Positions 23,505 through 34,000 of a stretch of 64,000 nucleotides of DNA are shown in pieces; position 1 is the stretch's first letter; each line of letters opens with the position of its first letter. The stretch lies in NCBI RefSeq assembly GCF_011386835.1, contig NC_088798.1, forward strand, positions 8,990,001-9,054,000. The letters are read 5' to 3'. Made by a program: the position numbers and the translations under genes. The notes under the pieces were generated by a model. That model saw only the letters and a list, made by a program, of their open reading frames with translations, was not told the origin of the DNA and made no database searches. Origin of the DNA: Chrysemys picta bellii (Eukaryota; Chordata; Testudines; Emydidae).

Positions 23505-23720
23505 AAACAGCAAGGCAGTGTTTCCTAATGGTTAGGGCAGGGTGTTGAGAGTTAGGACCATGAACTCTATTCTTGGCTTTGCCAGTGATAAATTGTGTGG
23601 TCTTAGACAAGTAACTTTTTCATTTTGTGCCTCAGTTAATCCATCTGTAAATTCCTTCAAACCTCTCAGGGGTGTTTTGAGGCTTATTTAATACATTTTA
23701 GTTAACCATCTCATTCCAAA
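23505..23720 (+). mobile_element. MIR (CORE-SINE) relic
   Basis: It has TAATGGTTAGGGCAG (tRNA-like head), GGCTTTGCCAGTGATAAATT, TGTGTGGTCTTAGACAAGTAAC, TGTGCCTCAGTTAATCCATC and a CTTATTTAATACATTTTAGT end, in MIR order. It is diverged, as expected for this ancient family. Confidence 0.75.
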
Positions 23721-23759
23721 CAAGGAGCACAGATTGTTTAACTGTAAAGTTAAGGTGAC

Positions 23760-24254
23760 CGTAACAGGGTGGCTTGCCCTTTAATTGCTGGAGGGCGGTA
23801 GCTAGCCAACCCTGCTTAATAAAGAGGCACACCTGGGTTGGATCAGGTAATTCCCTATAAAAGGAGACAGATGACTATAATGAAGGGGGAAATTCAGGAA
23901 GCTATGGTAATCTGCAGAGAGTGAGGCAAGCTGTGTGCAGTGAAGACCTTGAGATCACGGGAGTTGCCCCAGGCAGGGAAACCTGGGAGAGACTGCAAAG
24001 TCTCCAGGCAGGAAGGCCTCGGAAGAGGAAGAGAAACTTTGTGTTGTGTGGATTTAGGAATGGACTTCGTTTTGAGTTTTATTTGCAGCCATTTTATATT
24101 AATAAACCCAGTTGCCAAAGAGGGGTATTTTGACCAACAAAAAGCCTGAAGTGAAGTTCTATTTGAACAATCCAAGAAGGGAAAGTGAGGCAGGCTGTGT
24201 GTACTGTGACCTGAGGCTATGAGGGGATGCATGGGAGGTGGTTAGCCTGCTACA
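23760..24254 (+). mobile_element. Solo LTR candidate
   Basis: The ends are GTAACAGGGTGG (the initial TG mutated to CG) and CCTGCTACA, which form a short inverted repeat as in LTRs. A TATA-like CTATAAAAGG is at 23865-23874 and an AATAAA polyadenylation signal at about 24099, in the correct order. There is no internal coding part on either side. Direction is inferred from these signals. I could not see a clean target duplication. Confidence 0.55.
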
Positions 24255-24579
24255 ATTGCCTTGTATCCCAGTTTTACTGAGACAGTCCTAGTTTTTCTTG
24301 AGACATGTCAGTGTCCTGAATGACTTTTGAGTCACCTGAAATGTTCAGGTTTTCATTCTGTCAATCAATGTTTTGTCATAATTACAAGGTGTTTACTCAT
24401 GCCATATTATTATACTAAGTACAATGTGCTCTGTTTACCTAGAACAAGAAGTACAATAGAACAAGTATTTCTCTGTGAAGAGCAGTATGTGGGGTGAAGA
24501 GAAGAGCAGAATGGTGCAATGCTATCAAATATGTTATTTTGCTCAGTGTTTCCTGATACTCTGTTCTGAGTGAGTTTGT

Positions 24580-24666
24580 GTCTACACTGCAATTAAACAT
24601 CTGTGGCTGGCCTGTGTCAGCTGATGCAGGCTCGCAGGACTCGGGCTGCAAAACTGCAGTGTAGAC
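24580..24666. mobile_element. Small MITE
   Basis: GTCTACACTGCA at 24580-24591 is exactly inverted as TGCAGTGTAGAC at 24655-24666. The interior carries CAGCTGATGCAGGCTCGC, typical of a turtle MITE family with TGTAGAC ends. Confidence 0.6.
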
Positions 24667-25869
24667 ATTAGGGCTCAAGCTTCCATAATTTTACAACCCC
24701 ACAGCCCAAGCCCTACAGTTACTGCAAAAAATCCTCCATTCTGAAAATTATGGATACATCACTGTTGGCTAAGAAGTGAGTGGTAGTGACACCAGCACAC
24801 TTTTTTTTTTATTAATCTCGTCTCTTGTATGGCTATGTTGCCGTGCTATGACATGTTGCAACAAATGTTTTTGATTATGAAAATATGGTCACTTTGCCAA
24901 ATAGTAGGTCTTCCGTCTATCTATCCCTCTTACAACATTTTTGACCCTGCCTTTAACAGTTTCTTCAATCTCTTCCTCCACCTCAGTTATTTTGTGCATC
25001 TTTCTCTTTCTCTCCAACTCACATTACCGCCACAGTTTCACTTACTCCTTGTTTTTGTTTTTCATCTCACACCACCTGCTTCAGCTTCCTCCAAGCTGTT
25101 CCTGTGCTCTCGGACTGGGCCTACCACTGAGGTAGGTCTCTTCAAGCCTAGCAGCTCTCAGTCCCAATGTAGTGCCTTTCTTTCAATCTGGGGGATTGAC
25201 TCTGCTCTCATGATGGCTGGAACCAAGCATGTGAGCAAGTGTGTTTCTAAGATGTTACAGAAAGACAATTACAGTTGGTAAAGTACTGGTAAGTCTTATG
25301 AACTCTGCTGTCTCAATCTGAGCCATGCACAGGTCTAAAGCATTCAATTTTCACAATATAGCTACTAACTTGAATTCTGTATTGACATGAATGTAAGTTA
25401 ATGACCGGCAATGGAACTTACCTATGACTGAGTGCCTCACCTAGCAACTTCTTTCTACAACACTGTTCAGGTCACAGGCTCTCTGACTTGAGCAGTACAG
25501 ATACACTTTAAATTATTTGCAAGACTCAGAAGAGCTGCACTATTCTTATTTTAACTTGTAAGCATTTATTATTTATTAGCTGTAACAGGGTTATGTGTGG
25601 CAGACAGAATTTTTTTTATATTCTTATAGCCCCAGTTCACTGAAGCATATGCTACCTAGTTTTTCCAGTTATGGCACATGGATATAGAAAGAAAACAATT
25701 GCTATAGAAAAATGTTTGGAGAAGGGGAATAATGGTTTTAACAAAATCAATTTTAACTTCCAAAAAGATAAGGGTAGCCCATATTAAAAAATTAACATCT
25801 ATCTATAGAATGATCTTCAAAAGCAGTAGTCCATATGGAGTATTTTTGATTCAGTGCCCACATATGTAG
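24667..25869. other. No gene seen
   Basis: It includes a CT-rich stretch (24900-25110). The 150-codon frame at 24829-25281 has biased composition and no domain. No exon is supported. Confidence 0.4.
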
Positions 25870-25871
25870 TA

Positions 25872-26059
25872 CACCTCTACCCCGATATAACGCTGTCCTC
25901 AGGAGCCAAAAAATCTTACCGCGTTATAGGTGAAACCACGTTCTATCGAACTTGCTTTGATCCGCTGGAGTGTGCAGCCCCGCCCCCCCAGAGCGCTGCT
26001 TTACCACGTTATATCCGAATTCATGTTATATCGGGTCATGTTATATCGGGGTAGAGATG
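25872..26059. mobile_element. Mariner/pogo-type MITE
   Basis: The left end CACCTCTACCCCGATATAAC and the right end GTTATATCGGGGTAGAGATG are inverted repeats of over 20 bases. TA dinucleotides flank both sides (25870-25871 and 26060-26061), as for Tc1/mariner/pogo insertions. Internal GTTATA units echo the termini. Confidence 0.85.
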
Positions 26060-26061
26060 TA

Positions 26062-26783
26062 CATCTTTTAATAAAATACTTCCTGGTTTCAGTTGTAAAC
26101 ATTTTACAATTCCAGAAGCAGTACAAGAAATTAGTAATGACAATAGTGGCAACCTTCACTGCTGGCATACCAGACACTCGTTTAATATATCATCTCTAAT
26201 AACATACATGTGCTTACAATACTATAACTTTATATTAGTATAAAAATATATCTTCCTGGTAAATTGAAAAGGGCTATACACAAAAAGGGATGTATTTTAA
26301 TGCTGAAAACTTGACACTGCATCACTGCACTTTTCTTCAAAAATTTTCATGCCTTTCTTTGACGTTCTTTGGCTTACACAACAGGGTGCCAAACATTTAT
26401 GACAGCTTACAATAGAAAAACAATATTGCTTTTAGTTAACAATGTTAGCTATGAATATATATTGACAACATTTTCACTGCAGATTTCCTGCCAACATAAT
26501 ACAAAGCAAATAGCATTCAATATGTGGGTACACTCAGGGGAATTAAAGAGTTTCAAAAACAAATTTATGGTATTAGGTGCTGAATGCTAAATCTAATGAA
26601 AATGCAAATTCAGAAGCATCTCCAACACATACATCATGCAAAGAAATACAGTTTGGCAAAATGATAACATTAAGATTGTTTGACAGAAAAAAAATTCTCT
26701 CTGCTTGTTTGGCATTTGTAAAGCCAGTTTTACCATAAAAATTAAATATTTTTTTCAAAACTTCCTGCCTTCTTTCTTTTAAG
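26062..26783. other. No gene seen; ends in a pyrimidine tract
   Basis: AT-rich sequence. The last 25 bases (CTTCCTGCCTTCTTTCTTTT then AAG) form a good 3' splice-site tract for the candidate exon that follows. Confidence 0.4.
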
Positions 26784-26869
26784 CATTTCTGTCAATATCA
26801 CAGATGAGGTAAACCCACCGTCCCAGATCCGCTCACCCCTGATCATTGGGGGAGAATATTCATTCTCAG
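26784..26869 (+). CDS. Candidate host exon, unidentified protein
   Basis: An 86-base segment is bounded by a pyrimidine tract with AAG (acceptor, AG at 26782-26783) and CTCAG|GTATGC (donor, GT at 26870-26871). One frame is open through it, read from the second base: ISVNITDEVNPPSQ then IRSPLIIGGEYSFS, with one base carried over at each side. Its base composition is richer in GC than the AT-rich flanks, including CpG sites, and no repeat family covers it. I do not recognise the protein. The pattern (N-glycosylation-like NIT, short polar and beta-like segments) would fit an extracellular domain, but that is a guess. A chance pseudo-exon cannot be excluded, since an open 28-codon frame is not rare. 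Confidence 0.4.
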
Positions 26870-28439
26870 GTATGCATTTACAGTGAGTTTTTAAAATTCC
26901 ATTATTAATTATACACAATCACAAATATATCTGTTCCTGGGAGAGAAACAGAAGTTGAGTATTGCTTCCAAATTAGTATGTTGTTAATTTACTACAGATC
27001 AGCAGTTTGGTAAATACATAAAAATAACTATATAAAGTTTTACTACAGTAAAAGAACATAGTTGAAATGCCATCACATATCAAAATAAATTCACTAATCT
27101 GAATGTATATTGACAACACATTAAATGATGTGGAATTAATAGAATTTCAGTTTTTTACAGAAATTAACTAAAACGGGTCAACAATAAACACTCTGTTAAT
27201 CTAGACAAAGCCATTCAGTCTGTACCCGTCAGATCTAATTTGTTAGTTATAAATTCCTAGATAATCTTGATATTTATTACCACTCAACTATAGCAGGTGG
27301 TTTGAAATGTATATTTAGCACAGCTTGCAAAAAAAAAAAAAAACGAAAAAAAAACCCACTATCTGGGTCACTTAAAAAAAAAAGTGCTTACTTAACATGG
27401 ACTCATGTAAGCAGGTGACACTTAAAATATACCTATTAAAGGTGACCTACAAAAGGGAAAAATGAACACTCTGGGTCCACTTTGTTGTTTGTTTTTATTT
27501 GTTTTCTGATATATGATTTTGGTTTCACCTTAATGGGTAGGATTTTTATTTTATAAAGGATTTAAAATGTTTTTTTGCAGGATGGATATGGCTTTAGGGT
27601 CAAATTCTTAACTCAGGAGGAGTGCCACACATGTCTGAGCAGAATTTTCCAAAATTATACAAATATTTCCCCACAAAAAATTATGGTGAGACTCAAAAAG
27701 AAATTTACAAGCACAAATCTTTGGTGTCTGATAAGCCCATTAATTTGCAAGCACACACTTCCAACACTTCAGATACAACATGCATATGTGTATTATAAAC
27801 ATCAATCATGTTATTTTCCAATAGCCAACAATAAAAGCTTATGCTGATGTAGATGGAGTAAGTATAATTCAATTGTTAACATTCACTCTGACTCTTCCAT
27901 GAATATGCCTTTCCGCTGACGACCAAAAGATATTTTTTTTCACTGCATGTATTGAAAAGAGATAGCAGAAATCAATATGTCTCTCTCAGAATAATTTAAC
28001 TAAACATTTACATTTAGAATTTTCATGTGTATTTATGTAAGAGAAATTTCTGGAAAAATATTCTCATGTACATAAAATACCTCTTGATAGGCTAATCTTT
28101 ACCATAGCTAATCTTAAATACATAAAATAAATGCATTTCTATTCTTGTCGTTAACTGCAAGATAAAGAGAGGTAGGATTAATGTATAATCATCATCTACC
28201 TATAGGTAGCTATCACTCACTTATTGTCATTCCATTTGAAAGGTGGCCAGAAAAAAGACTGACAGAAAAAACAATCCCACTAGGGTACTCAGTTATCAGT
28301 TTATAGAAGACAAATGTTTTGAGAGAGATTATTTATATTGTTTATTCAAAGCTATGAAAGCTTTGGAAACATTACCCTTTCAATGGCAGTACAAACTGTA
28401 TTAAACAATGTACACTAGATATAGCAGAAACATAGCTAA
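26870..28439. other. No gene seen; A-rich runs
   Basis: It has A runs at 27328-27357 and 27374-27381 and AT-rich sequence. The 90-codon frame at 27575-27847 begins at a splice-acceptor-like TTTTTTTGCAG but shows no domain. Confidence 0.4.
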
Positions 28440-28486
28440 GGGAGGCAGAGAGGTATGTTGATGAGGCTTTCCGGGACACTGTAGAA

Positions 28487-29151
28487 TTGTCCCACCTCCG
28501 GTCAGACAGCCCCTGCGCTGTTGAGGAGGATGAAAGGCCCAGGGAAGCACAGCAGTCAATGGGAGCAGAGGGAAACCTTCCCATAGTTGGGACCCTCCTT
28601 CCAGACGGTGCTGGGGTTGCCTCTCGCACTGAGGTTACCTCTCTGGGGGAAGGAACTCCAGTTGCTAGGAAAAGGCAGGTATTAGTATTGGGAGATTCGA
28701 TCATTAGAAACATAGCTGGGTTTGTGATGACCGGGAGAACCTTATGGTGACTTGCCTGCTTGGTGCGAAGGTTGTGGATCTCTCGAGGCATCTAGACAGA
28801 CTTATGTGTAGTGCTGGGGAGGAGCCGGTGGTCGTGGTACATGTAGGTACCAATGACATAGGGAAGGGAAGAAGAGATGTCCTGGAGGCCAAATTTAGGC
28901 TGCTAAGGAAGAGACTGAAATCCAGGACCTCTATAGTGGCATTCTCAGAAATGCTCCCAGTTCCACGCGCAGGGCCAGGTAGGCAGGCAGAGCTTCAGAG
29001 TCTCTATGTGTGGATGAGACGATGGTGTAGAGAGGAGGGGTTTACATTCATTAGGAACTGGGGAAACTTCTGGAATGGGGGGGAGCCTATACAGGAAGGA
29101 TGGGCTCCACCTAAACCAAAGTGGAACCAGACTGCTGGCACTAAACATTAA
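28487..29151 (+). pseudogene. CR1 ORF1, SGNH esterase domain, frameshifted
   Basis: Two overlapping frames (28487-28750 and 28744-29151) form one broken ORF1. The first has RKRQVLVLGDSIIRN, which is SGNH block I with the nucleophile Ser in GDS. The second has VVVHVGTNDIGKGRRD, block III with the GTND motif. The third block, DGLHLN with the catalytic Asp and His, is present at 29099-29116 but in another frame, just after the G run in TGGAATGGGGGGGAGCC. That run probably gained a G. So all catalytic blocks survive at the DNA level, but at least two frameshifts separate them. In CR1 elements this protein is an esterase-like ORF1p that acts with the element RNP. Confidence 0.82.
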
Positions 29152-29214
29152 AAAGGTTGCAGAGCAGTTTTTAAACTAGGAGATGGGGGAAAGTCGACTG
29201 CTGCAGAGGAGCAT

Positions 29215-30125
29215 GTGGATCGGACAGAGACTTCTCTTAGGGGAGAGTCTAATGATAGAGAATCTCCAGGTTATAGTCAGGAGCAGAGGATGGAAGAGGA
29301 TAAAGTAGGGGCCAGATCAGATGATAAACATTCACATAAAAAAGAATCTGACACATCAGAAAAGGGCAGACAAATAAACAGTGACAAGTTTTTAAAGTGC
29401 TTGTACACAAATGCTAGAAGTCTAAATAATAAGATGGGTGAACTAGAGGGCCTCGTGATAAAGGAGGATATTGATATAATAGGCATCACAGAAACCCGGT
29501 GGACTGAGAGCAATCAATGGGACACAATCATTTCGGGGTACAAAATATATCAGAAGGACAGAACAGGTTGTGCAGGGGGGGGAGTGGCACTATATGTGAA
29601 AGAAAATGTACAATCAAATAAAGTAAAAATCTTAAGCAAATCCGCATGTTCCATAGAATCTCTATGGATAGAAATTTCATGCTCTAATAAGAATATAACA
29701 TTAGGGATCTATTATCGACCACCTGACCAGGACAGTGATAGTGATGATGAAATGCTAAGGGAAATTAGAGAGGCTATCAAAATTAAGAACTCAATAATAG
29801 TGGGGGATTTCAATTATCCCCATATTGACTGGGAACATTTCACTTCAGGACAAAATGCAGAGATAAAATTTCTCGATACTTTAAATGACTGCTTCATGGA
29901 GCAGCTGGTACGGGAACCCACAAGGGTAGAGGCAACTCTAGATTTAGTCCTGAGTGGAGCGCAGAAGCTGGTCCAAGAGGTAACTATAGCAGGACCGCTT
30001 GGAAATAGTGACCATAATACAACAGCATTCAATATCCCTGTGGTGGGCAGAACATCTCAACAGCCCAACACTGTGGCATTTAATTTCAAAAGGGGGAAAC
30101 TATGCAAAAATGAGGGGGTTAGTTA
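29215..30125 (+). pseudogene. CR1 ORF2 apurinic-type endonuclease domain
   Basis: The open frame from 29215 runs into the inserted element at 30126. The endonuclease motifs are in order and intact: LYTNARSLNNKMGEL at 63-77 (conserved Asn), ITETRW at 91-96 (catalytic Glu), GGGVALYVK near 121-129, YRPPD at 167-171, GDFNYPHIDW at 197-206 (Asp/Asn pair), LDLVLSG at 242-248 and GNSDHN at 263-268 (catalytic Asp-His). This domain nicks target DNA for reverse transcription. The frame downstream of about residue 303 is not CR1 but translated insert. The domain itself has no stop or obvious lost key residue. Confidence 0.88.
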
Positions 30126-30350
30126 CAGGGCCGGCTCTAACATTTTTGCTGCCCCAAGCAGCAAAAAAAAGCGCCGCCCCCCCGAGCGCCACGCCGCCGC
30201 AGCCCGCCGAGCGCCACGCCGCCGCAGCCTGCCCCCGCCCCCTGGCAAGCGCCGCTGGAACCCCCCCCCTGAGCGCCACACCTGCGCCGCCACCCGCTGA
30301 ATGCCGCGCTGCCGGAGCCTGCCCCCCCGCCGAGCACCGCGCTGCTCTAG
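30126..30350. mobile_element. hAT-like GC-rich MITE inside CR1
   Basis: It starts CAGGGCCGGCTCTAAC, the same start as the hAT element at 23185. The interior is a degenerate minisatellite of about 25-27 bases (GAGCGCCACGCCGCCGCAGC type) at 30185-30340. CR1 resumes near 30351 with GGTGATCCCGGCAATTAC. No matching 8-base duplication is seen, and the CR1 coordinates jump, so insertion was accompanied or followed by deletion. The GC-rich frames on both strands here are artefacts. Confidence 0.7.
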
Positions 30351-30597
30351 AGGTGATCCCGGCAATTACAGACCGGTAAGTCTAACGTCTGTACCAGGCA
30401 AATTAGTCAAAACAATAGTTAAGAATAAAATTGTCCGGGATAAAAGGGAAGGTCCTTTCATGGATTGAGAACTGGTTAAAAGACCGGGAACAAAGGGTAG
30501 GAATTAATGGTAAATTCTCAGAATGGAGAGGGGTAACTAGTGGTGTTCCCCAACGATCAGTCCTCGGACCGATCCTATTCAACTTATTCATAAATAA
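30351..30597 (+). pseudogene. CR1 RT fragment between two insertions
   Basis: [14 protein letters not shown] is readable near 30361-30400. After a break come [18 protein letters not shown] and [20 protein letters not shown] (motif B, with Gly of PQG changed to Arg). The stretch carrying motif A (the KAFD Asp) is absent between these, so an internal deletion is inferred. The fragment stops at ATAAATAA where the transposon begins. Confidence 0.85.
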
Positions 30598-31114
30598 CAC
30601 TATTCTACAGGCAAAATGCTTTTGAAATAAATGTAGTCAAACTTTACTAATTCTGGGTCACTGAGAATGAAAATGATGCTTAAAATTGTTGATTGGCTCT
30701 AGTTTTCAAGATATGCTATTGGGTCAGTATATACGACCCTTGACTTGGGAATAGGCGGAGGATAAGTGAGTTATAAAGGGAAGGGATCTCAATTTAAACC
30801 AGAAATGACTAAAATACATCTTTGACTGGATCTATGAATAAATCTATGACTGGGTTTGGACAGGACTTGCTTTTTAGGCAAAACAATGAATGATGCAATC
30901 TGAAGCTGGTATTGCGTCATACATGATATGAATTGCATCATGTTATTCCTAGAAGTCATGGATGATGCAATCAAAACGAAGCTTACATCACTCTGCTGAA
31001 CAAATTGCCCTATATCAGCTCTAGAAATCATACAGTGTCGTGCTCTCTTATTTGTCAGTGTTTCATTTTGCAAAGGGACACATTTCTGTTTAGCCAAAGT
31101 GAGCAGAGAGGCCT

Positions 31115-31660
31115 CGTACTTGTGTGAACAGTGCTGATAACTTCTGCTATGTTTGTGGTGAAATGACTTTTGCATCACAAAAGCGCAGTATAACCACTAT
31201 GGTTAAGAAAGCCTATCACCTTTATTTTGGCTGCAAAATTGGAGATCAGGACAAGAGGTGGGCCCCACACATATGCTGCAACACTTGTGCAACAAATCTT
31301 CGCCAGTGGTTGAACAGGAAAAGGAAATCTATGCCTTTTGCAGTGCCAATGATTTGGAGAGAGCCAACAGATCATACCAGCAATTGTTACTTCTGCATGG
31401 TGCCTCCAGTTGGGAAAGGTGTGTCAAAGAAGAAAAAGTGGACTGTGCATTATCCAAAACATTCCATTAGCTATACGCCCAGTACCCCACAGAGAAGGAC
31501 TGCCTGTTCCTGATGCACCAGAATCATTCTCCCTTGAGTCAGACGAGGAAGAGGAAGAGGATGAAACTTCTGGTCCTGAACCATCAATGTCACAGGACCC
31601 ACATTTTCTCCCATCCTCCTCCTCTGAACCACACCTCATAACACAAAGGTGAACTGAATG
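31115..31660 (+). pseudogene. Transposase N-terminal part, frameshifted
   Basis: It encodes a Cys-rich region (NFCYVCGEMTFASQK, WAPHICCNTCATNL, SNCYFCMVPPVGKG) that looks like a zinc-binding, DNA-recognition module. An acidic linker (SDEEEEEDETSG) and a Ser-rich segment follow. Compared with the minus-strand relative at 51680-52234, the start codon is changed (ATG to AGG at about 31109-31111). One A is added near 31450 (CCAAAACATTCC) and one near 31647 (CACAAAGGTG), giving two frameshifts. Apart from these the protein sequences agree closely. In this copy the transposase cannot be made as one chain. Confidence 0.82.
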
Positions 31661-31674
31661 ACTTTGTCAGGGAT

Positions 31675-32811
31675 TTGGAACTACCCAAGAGTAAGGCAGA
31701 GCTGTTGGGCTCCAGACTCCAGCAGTGGAATCTCCTGGCAGCTGATATTAGGGTTTCCATGTTCCGTGACCGTCAAAGGGATCTTGTCCCATTCTTCTTC
31801 ATGGAAGGTGATCTTGTAGCCTGCAACAACATCGATGGTGTGATGGCAGCCCTCAACATCGTTCACGATCCAGATGAGTGGAGACTGTTCATTGATTCAT
31901 CGAAGACAAGTCTTAAAGCTGTTTTACTGCATAATGGCAATGTTTTGCTATCAATTCCAGTTGGTCATGCAGTCCATATGAAGGAAACCTATGACAACAT
32001 GAAACAACTTTTGAGGTGCATAAACTATGACCAACATCAGTGGCAGCTTTGTGGCGATTTGAAGGTTTTTGCTCTCTTGCTTGGTCTGCAGACTGGATAC
32101 ACAAAGTACTGCTGTTTTCTCTGCGAATGGGATAGTCGTGCAAGAGATTCCCACTACATCAAGAAAGATTGGCCACTCCGACAGTCATTGGAGCCTGGGA
32201 GGAAAAGTGTTCCGCATCCACCACTTGTTGAATCAAGGAAGATTTTGTTACCACCCTTACACGTCAAGCTGGATCTGATGAAGAACTTTGTCAAGGCCAT
32301 TGACAAAACACAAGCAGCTTTCAAGTACCTCCATGGAAAATTTCCAAGGTTAAGTGAAGCTAAGATAAAGGAAGGTGTCTTTGTTGGTCCTCAGATTCGT
32401 GAACTTCTTCGAGAGGATGCATTTGACCATGCACTGCGTGGCAAGGAAAAGACGGCATGGAAAGCCTTCCAGTTAGTGACAATAAATTTTCTCGGAAACA
32501 ACAAGGCAGACAACTACAGGTTGTTGGTGGAAAACCTCCTCAAGGCATACAAAAGCCTTGGTTGCAACATGTCACTAAAGATACATTTTTTGCACTCTCA
32601 TCTAGATTTTTTTCCACCGAACTGCGGAGCAGTGAGCGACAAGCACGGCGAGCGATTTCACCAGGACATTGCAACAATGGAGAAACGCTATCAGGGCAAA
32701 TGGAGCCCACCAATGCTTGCAGACTATTGCTGGACAGTGACAAGAGATGCTCCATTTAATGAATACACGAGACAAGCCAAGAAGCGCCGAGTACACACTG
32801 AATTGGACTAA
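31675..32811 (+). CDS. Transposase catalytic part, open frame
   Basis: This uninterrupted 378-codon frame ends in TAA-bearing sequence near 32811. Conserved-looking blocks are SRLQQWNLL near residue 13, WRLFIDSSKTSLKAVLLHN near 69-87, PVGHAVHMKETYDNM, LCGDLKVFALLLGLQTGYT, CCFLCEWDSRARD, LPPLHVKLDLMKNFVKAID, GVFVGPQIREL, HFLHSHLDFFP and DKHGERFHQDIATMEKRYQG. Proteins with these blocks are widespread as uncharacterised products in arthropods and vertebrates and belong to DNA transposons. Acidic residues in DSSK, GDLK and HGERFHQD are candidates for the metal-binding triad (inference). The first ATG here is internal; the native start is upstream of 31115. The frame carries no stop, so it decayed little. 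Confidence 0.85.
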   Translation: MELPKSKAELLGSRLQQWNLLAADIRVSMFRDRQRDLVPFFFMEGDLVACNNIDGVMAALNIVHDPDEWRLFIDSSKTSLKAVLLHNGNVLLSIPVGHAVHMKETYDNMKQLLRCINYDQHQWQLCGDLKVFALLLGLQTGYTKYCCFLCEWDSRARDSHYIKKDWPLRQSLEPGRKSVPHPPLVESRKILLPPLHVKLDLMKNFVKAIDKTQAAFKYLHGKFPRLSEAKIKEGVFVGPQIRELLREDAFDHALRGKEKTAWKAFQLVTINFLGNNKADNYRLLVENLLKAYKSLGCNMSLKIHFLHSHLDFFPPNCGAVSDKHGERFHQDIATMEKRYQGKWSPPMLADYCWTVTRDAPFNEYTRQAKKRRVHTELD

Positions 32812-33150
32812 ACTATGTACATAATAGTTTTTTCCCTTTTGTTTCATAATACATTTTATTTATATAACCCTTTTGCTGATTTTTAAAGTGTTACATAAAC
32901 AGGACAGGTGAAATATTTTCATGTAAAGCAACCATAAACACATGAAAAGACCTAGGTTTACAATTTATGATTAAAACTCTACTATCTACACAATATACAT
33001 AGACATAAAATGTAAAAACTTAAATATCTTAGAAACAGTAGCCAATCAGTTGTTTTAATTGTCATATTTGAATTCAGCACATCAAAATACATAATAAAGA
33101 GCACATTTTATCTCTGAAGCAGACGACTTCTCAAAAATTGTAGACCAGTG

Positions 33151-33715
33151 TAATCTGGAGAAAGGGGTAAACAGTGAGGTGGCAAAGTTTGCAGATGATA
33201 CTAAACTGCTCAAGATAATTAAGACCAAAGCAGACTGTGAAGAACTTCAAAAAGATCTCACAAAACTAAGTGATTGGGCAACAAAATGGCAAATGAAATT
33301 TAATGTGGATAAATGTAAAGTAATGCACATTGGAAAAAATAACCCCTACAATATGATGGGGGCTAATTTAGCCACAACAAGTCAGGAAAAAGATCTTGGA
33401 GTCATCGTGGATAGTTCTCTGAAAATGTCCATGCAGTGTGCAGAGGCGGTCAAAAAAGCAAACAGGATGTTAGGAATCATTAAAACGGGGATAGAGAAAA
33501 AGACTGAGAATATATTATTGCCCTTATATAAATCGATGGTACGCCCTCATCTCGAATACTGCATACAGATGTGGTCTCCTCATCTCAAAAAAGATATACT
33601 GGCACTAGAAAAGGTTCAGAAAAGGACAACTAAAATGATTAAGTGTTGGAACGGGTCCCATATGAGGAGAGATTAAAGAGGCTAGGACTCTTCAGCTTGG
33701 AAAAGAGGAGACTAA
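33151..33715 (+). pseudogene. CR1 RT motif C and C-terminal part
   Basis: It resumes directly after the transposon with [18 protein letters not shown] (motif C, Asp pair kept). Then come QMKFNVDKCKVMHIGKNNP, EKDLGVIVDSSLKMS, AVKKANRMLGIIKTGIEKK and [19 protein letters not shown]. The frame 33179-33676 is open, and a one-base shift near 33640 moves reading to 33643 onward. It is interrupted at GAGACTAA by the Harbinger MITE and continues at 34001 to a TAG near 34281 ([19 protein letters not shown] visible). Confidence 0.88.
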
Positions 33716-34000
33716 GGCTAGGTCTACACTACCCGCCTGAATCAGCGGGTAGAAATCGATCTCTTGGGGATCGAATTATCGCGTCTCGTCGGGACGCGAC
33801 AATCGATCCCCGAATCGACGCTCTTACTCCACCAGCGGAGTTGGGAGTAAGCGCCGTCGACAGGGAGCCGCGGAGGTCGATTTTGCCGCCGTCCTCACAG
33901 CGGGGTAAGTCGGCTCCGATAGGTCGAATTCAGCTACGCTATTCGCGTAGCTGAATTTGCGTATCTTAAATCGACCCCCCCTCGTAGTGAAGACCTGCCC
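33716..34000. mobile_element. PIF/Harbinger-type MITE inside CR1
   Basis: The left end GGCTAGGTCTACACTAC and the right end (inverted) GGGCAGGTCTTCACTAC are terminal inverted repeats. TAA is duplicated at 33713-33715 and 34001-34003, the 3-base TWA duplication of Harbinger. Taking it out restores the CR1 phrase GAGACTAAGGGGGGATATG. The interior has further dyads (CGATCTCTTGGGGATCG, GCTACGCTATTCGCGTAGC). Confidence 0.88.

Larger units (their letters stand above)
30598..33150 (+). mobile_element. Autonomous-size DNA transposon, CMC/Chapaev-like
   Basis: The left end CACTATTCTACAGGCAAAA and the right end (inverted) CACTGGTCTACAATTTTTG share CACT-N2-TCTACA. Flanking TAA at 30595-30597 and 33151-33153 is a 3-base duplication, and CR1 reading resumes cleanly across it. 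The 2553-base interior codes for one long protein in three consecutive frames. CACT-type ends and short 2-4 base duplications fit the CACTA-Mirage-Chapaev group. I assign it to that group on termini and protein memory, not on a search. A 1175-base deletion derivative is at 51571-52745. Confidence 0.8.

Noticed and set aside
24829..25281. 150-codon plus-strand frame
   Set aside because: Leu/Ser/Phe-rich translation of a pyrimidine-rich tract, with no domain or exon signals.
27575..27847. Exon after the TTTTTTTGCAG acceptor
   Set aside because: The start overlaps an old amniote repeat phrase, there is no donor in a sensible place, and the protein shows no domain.
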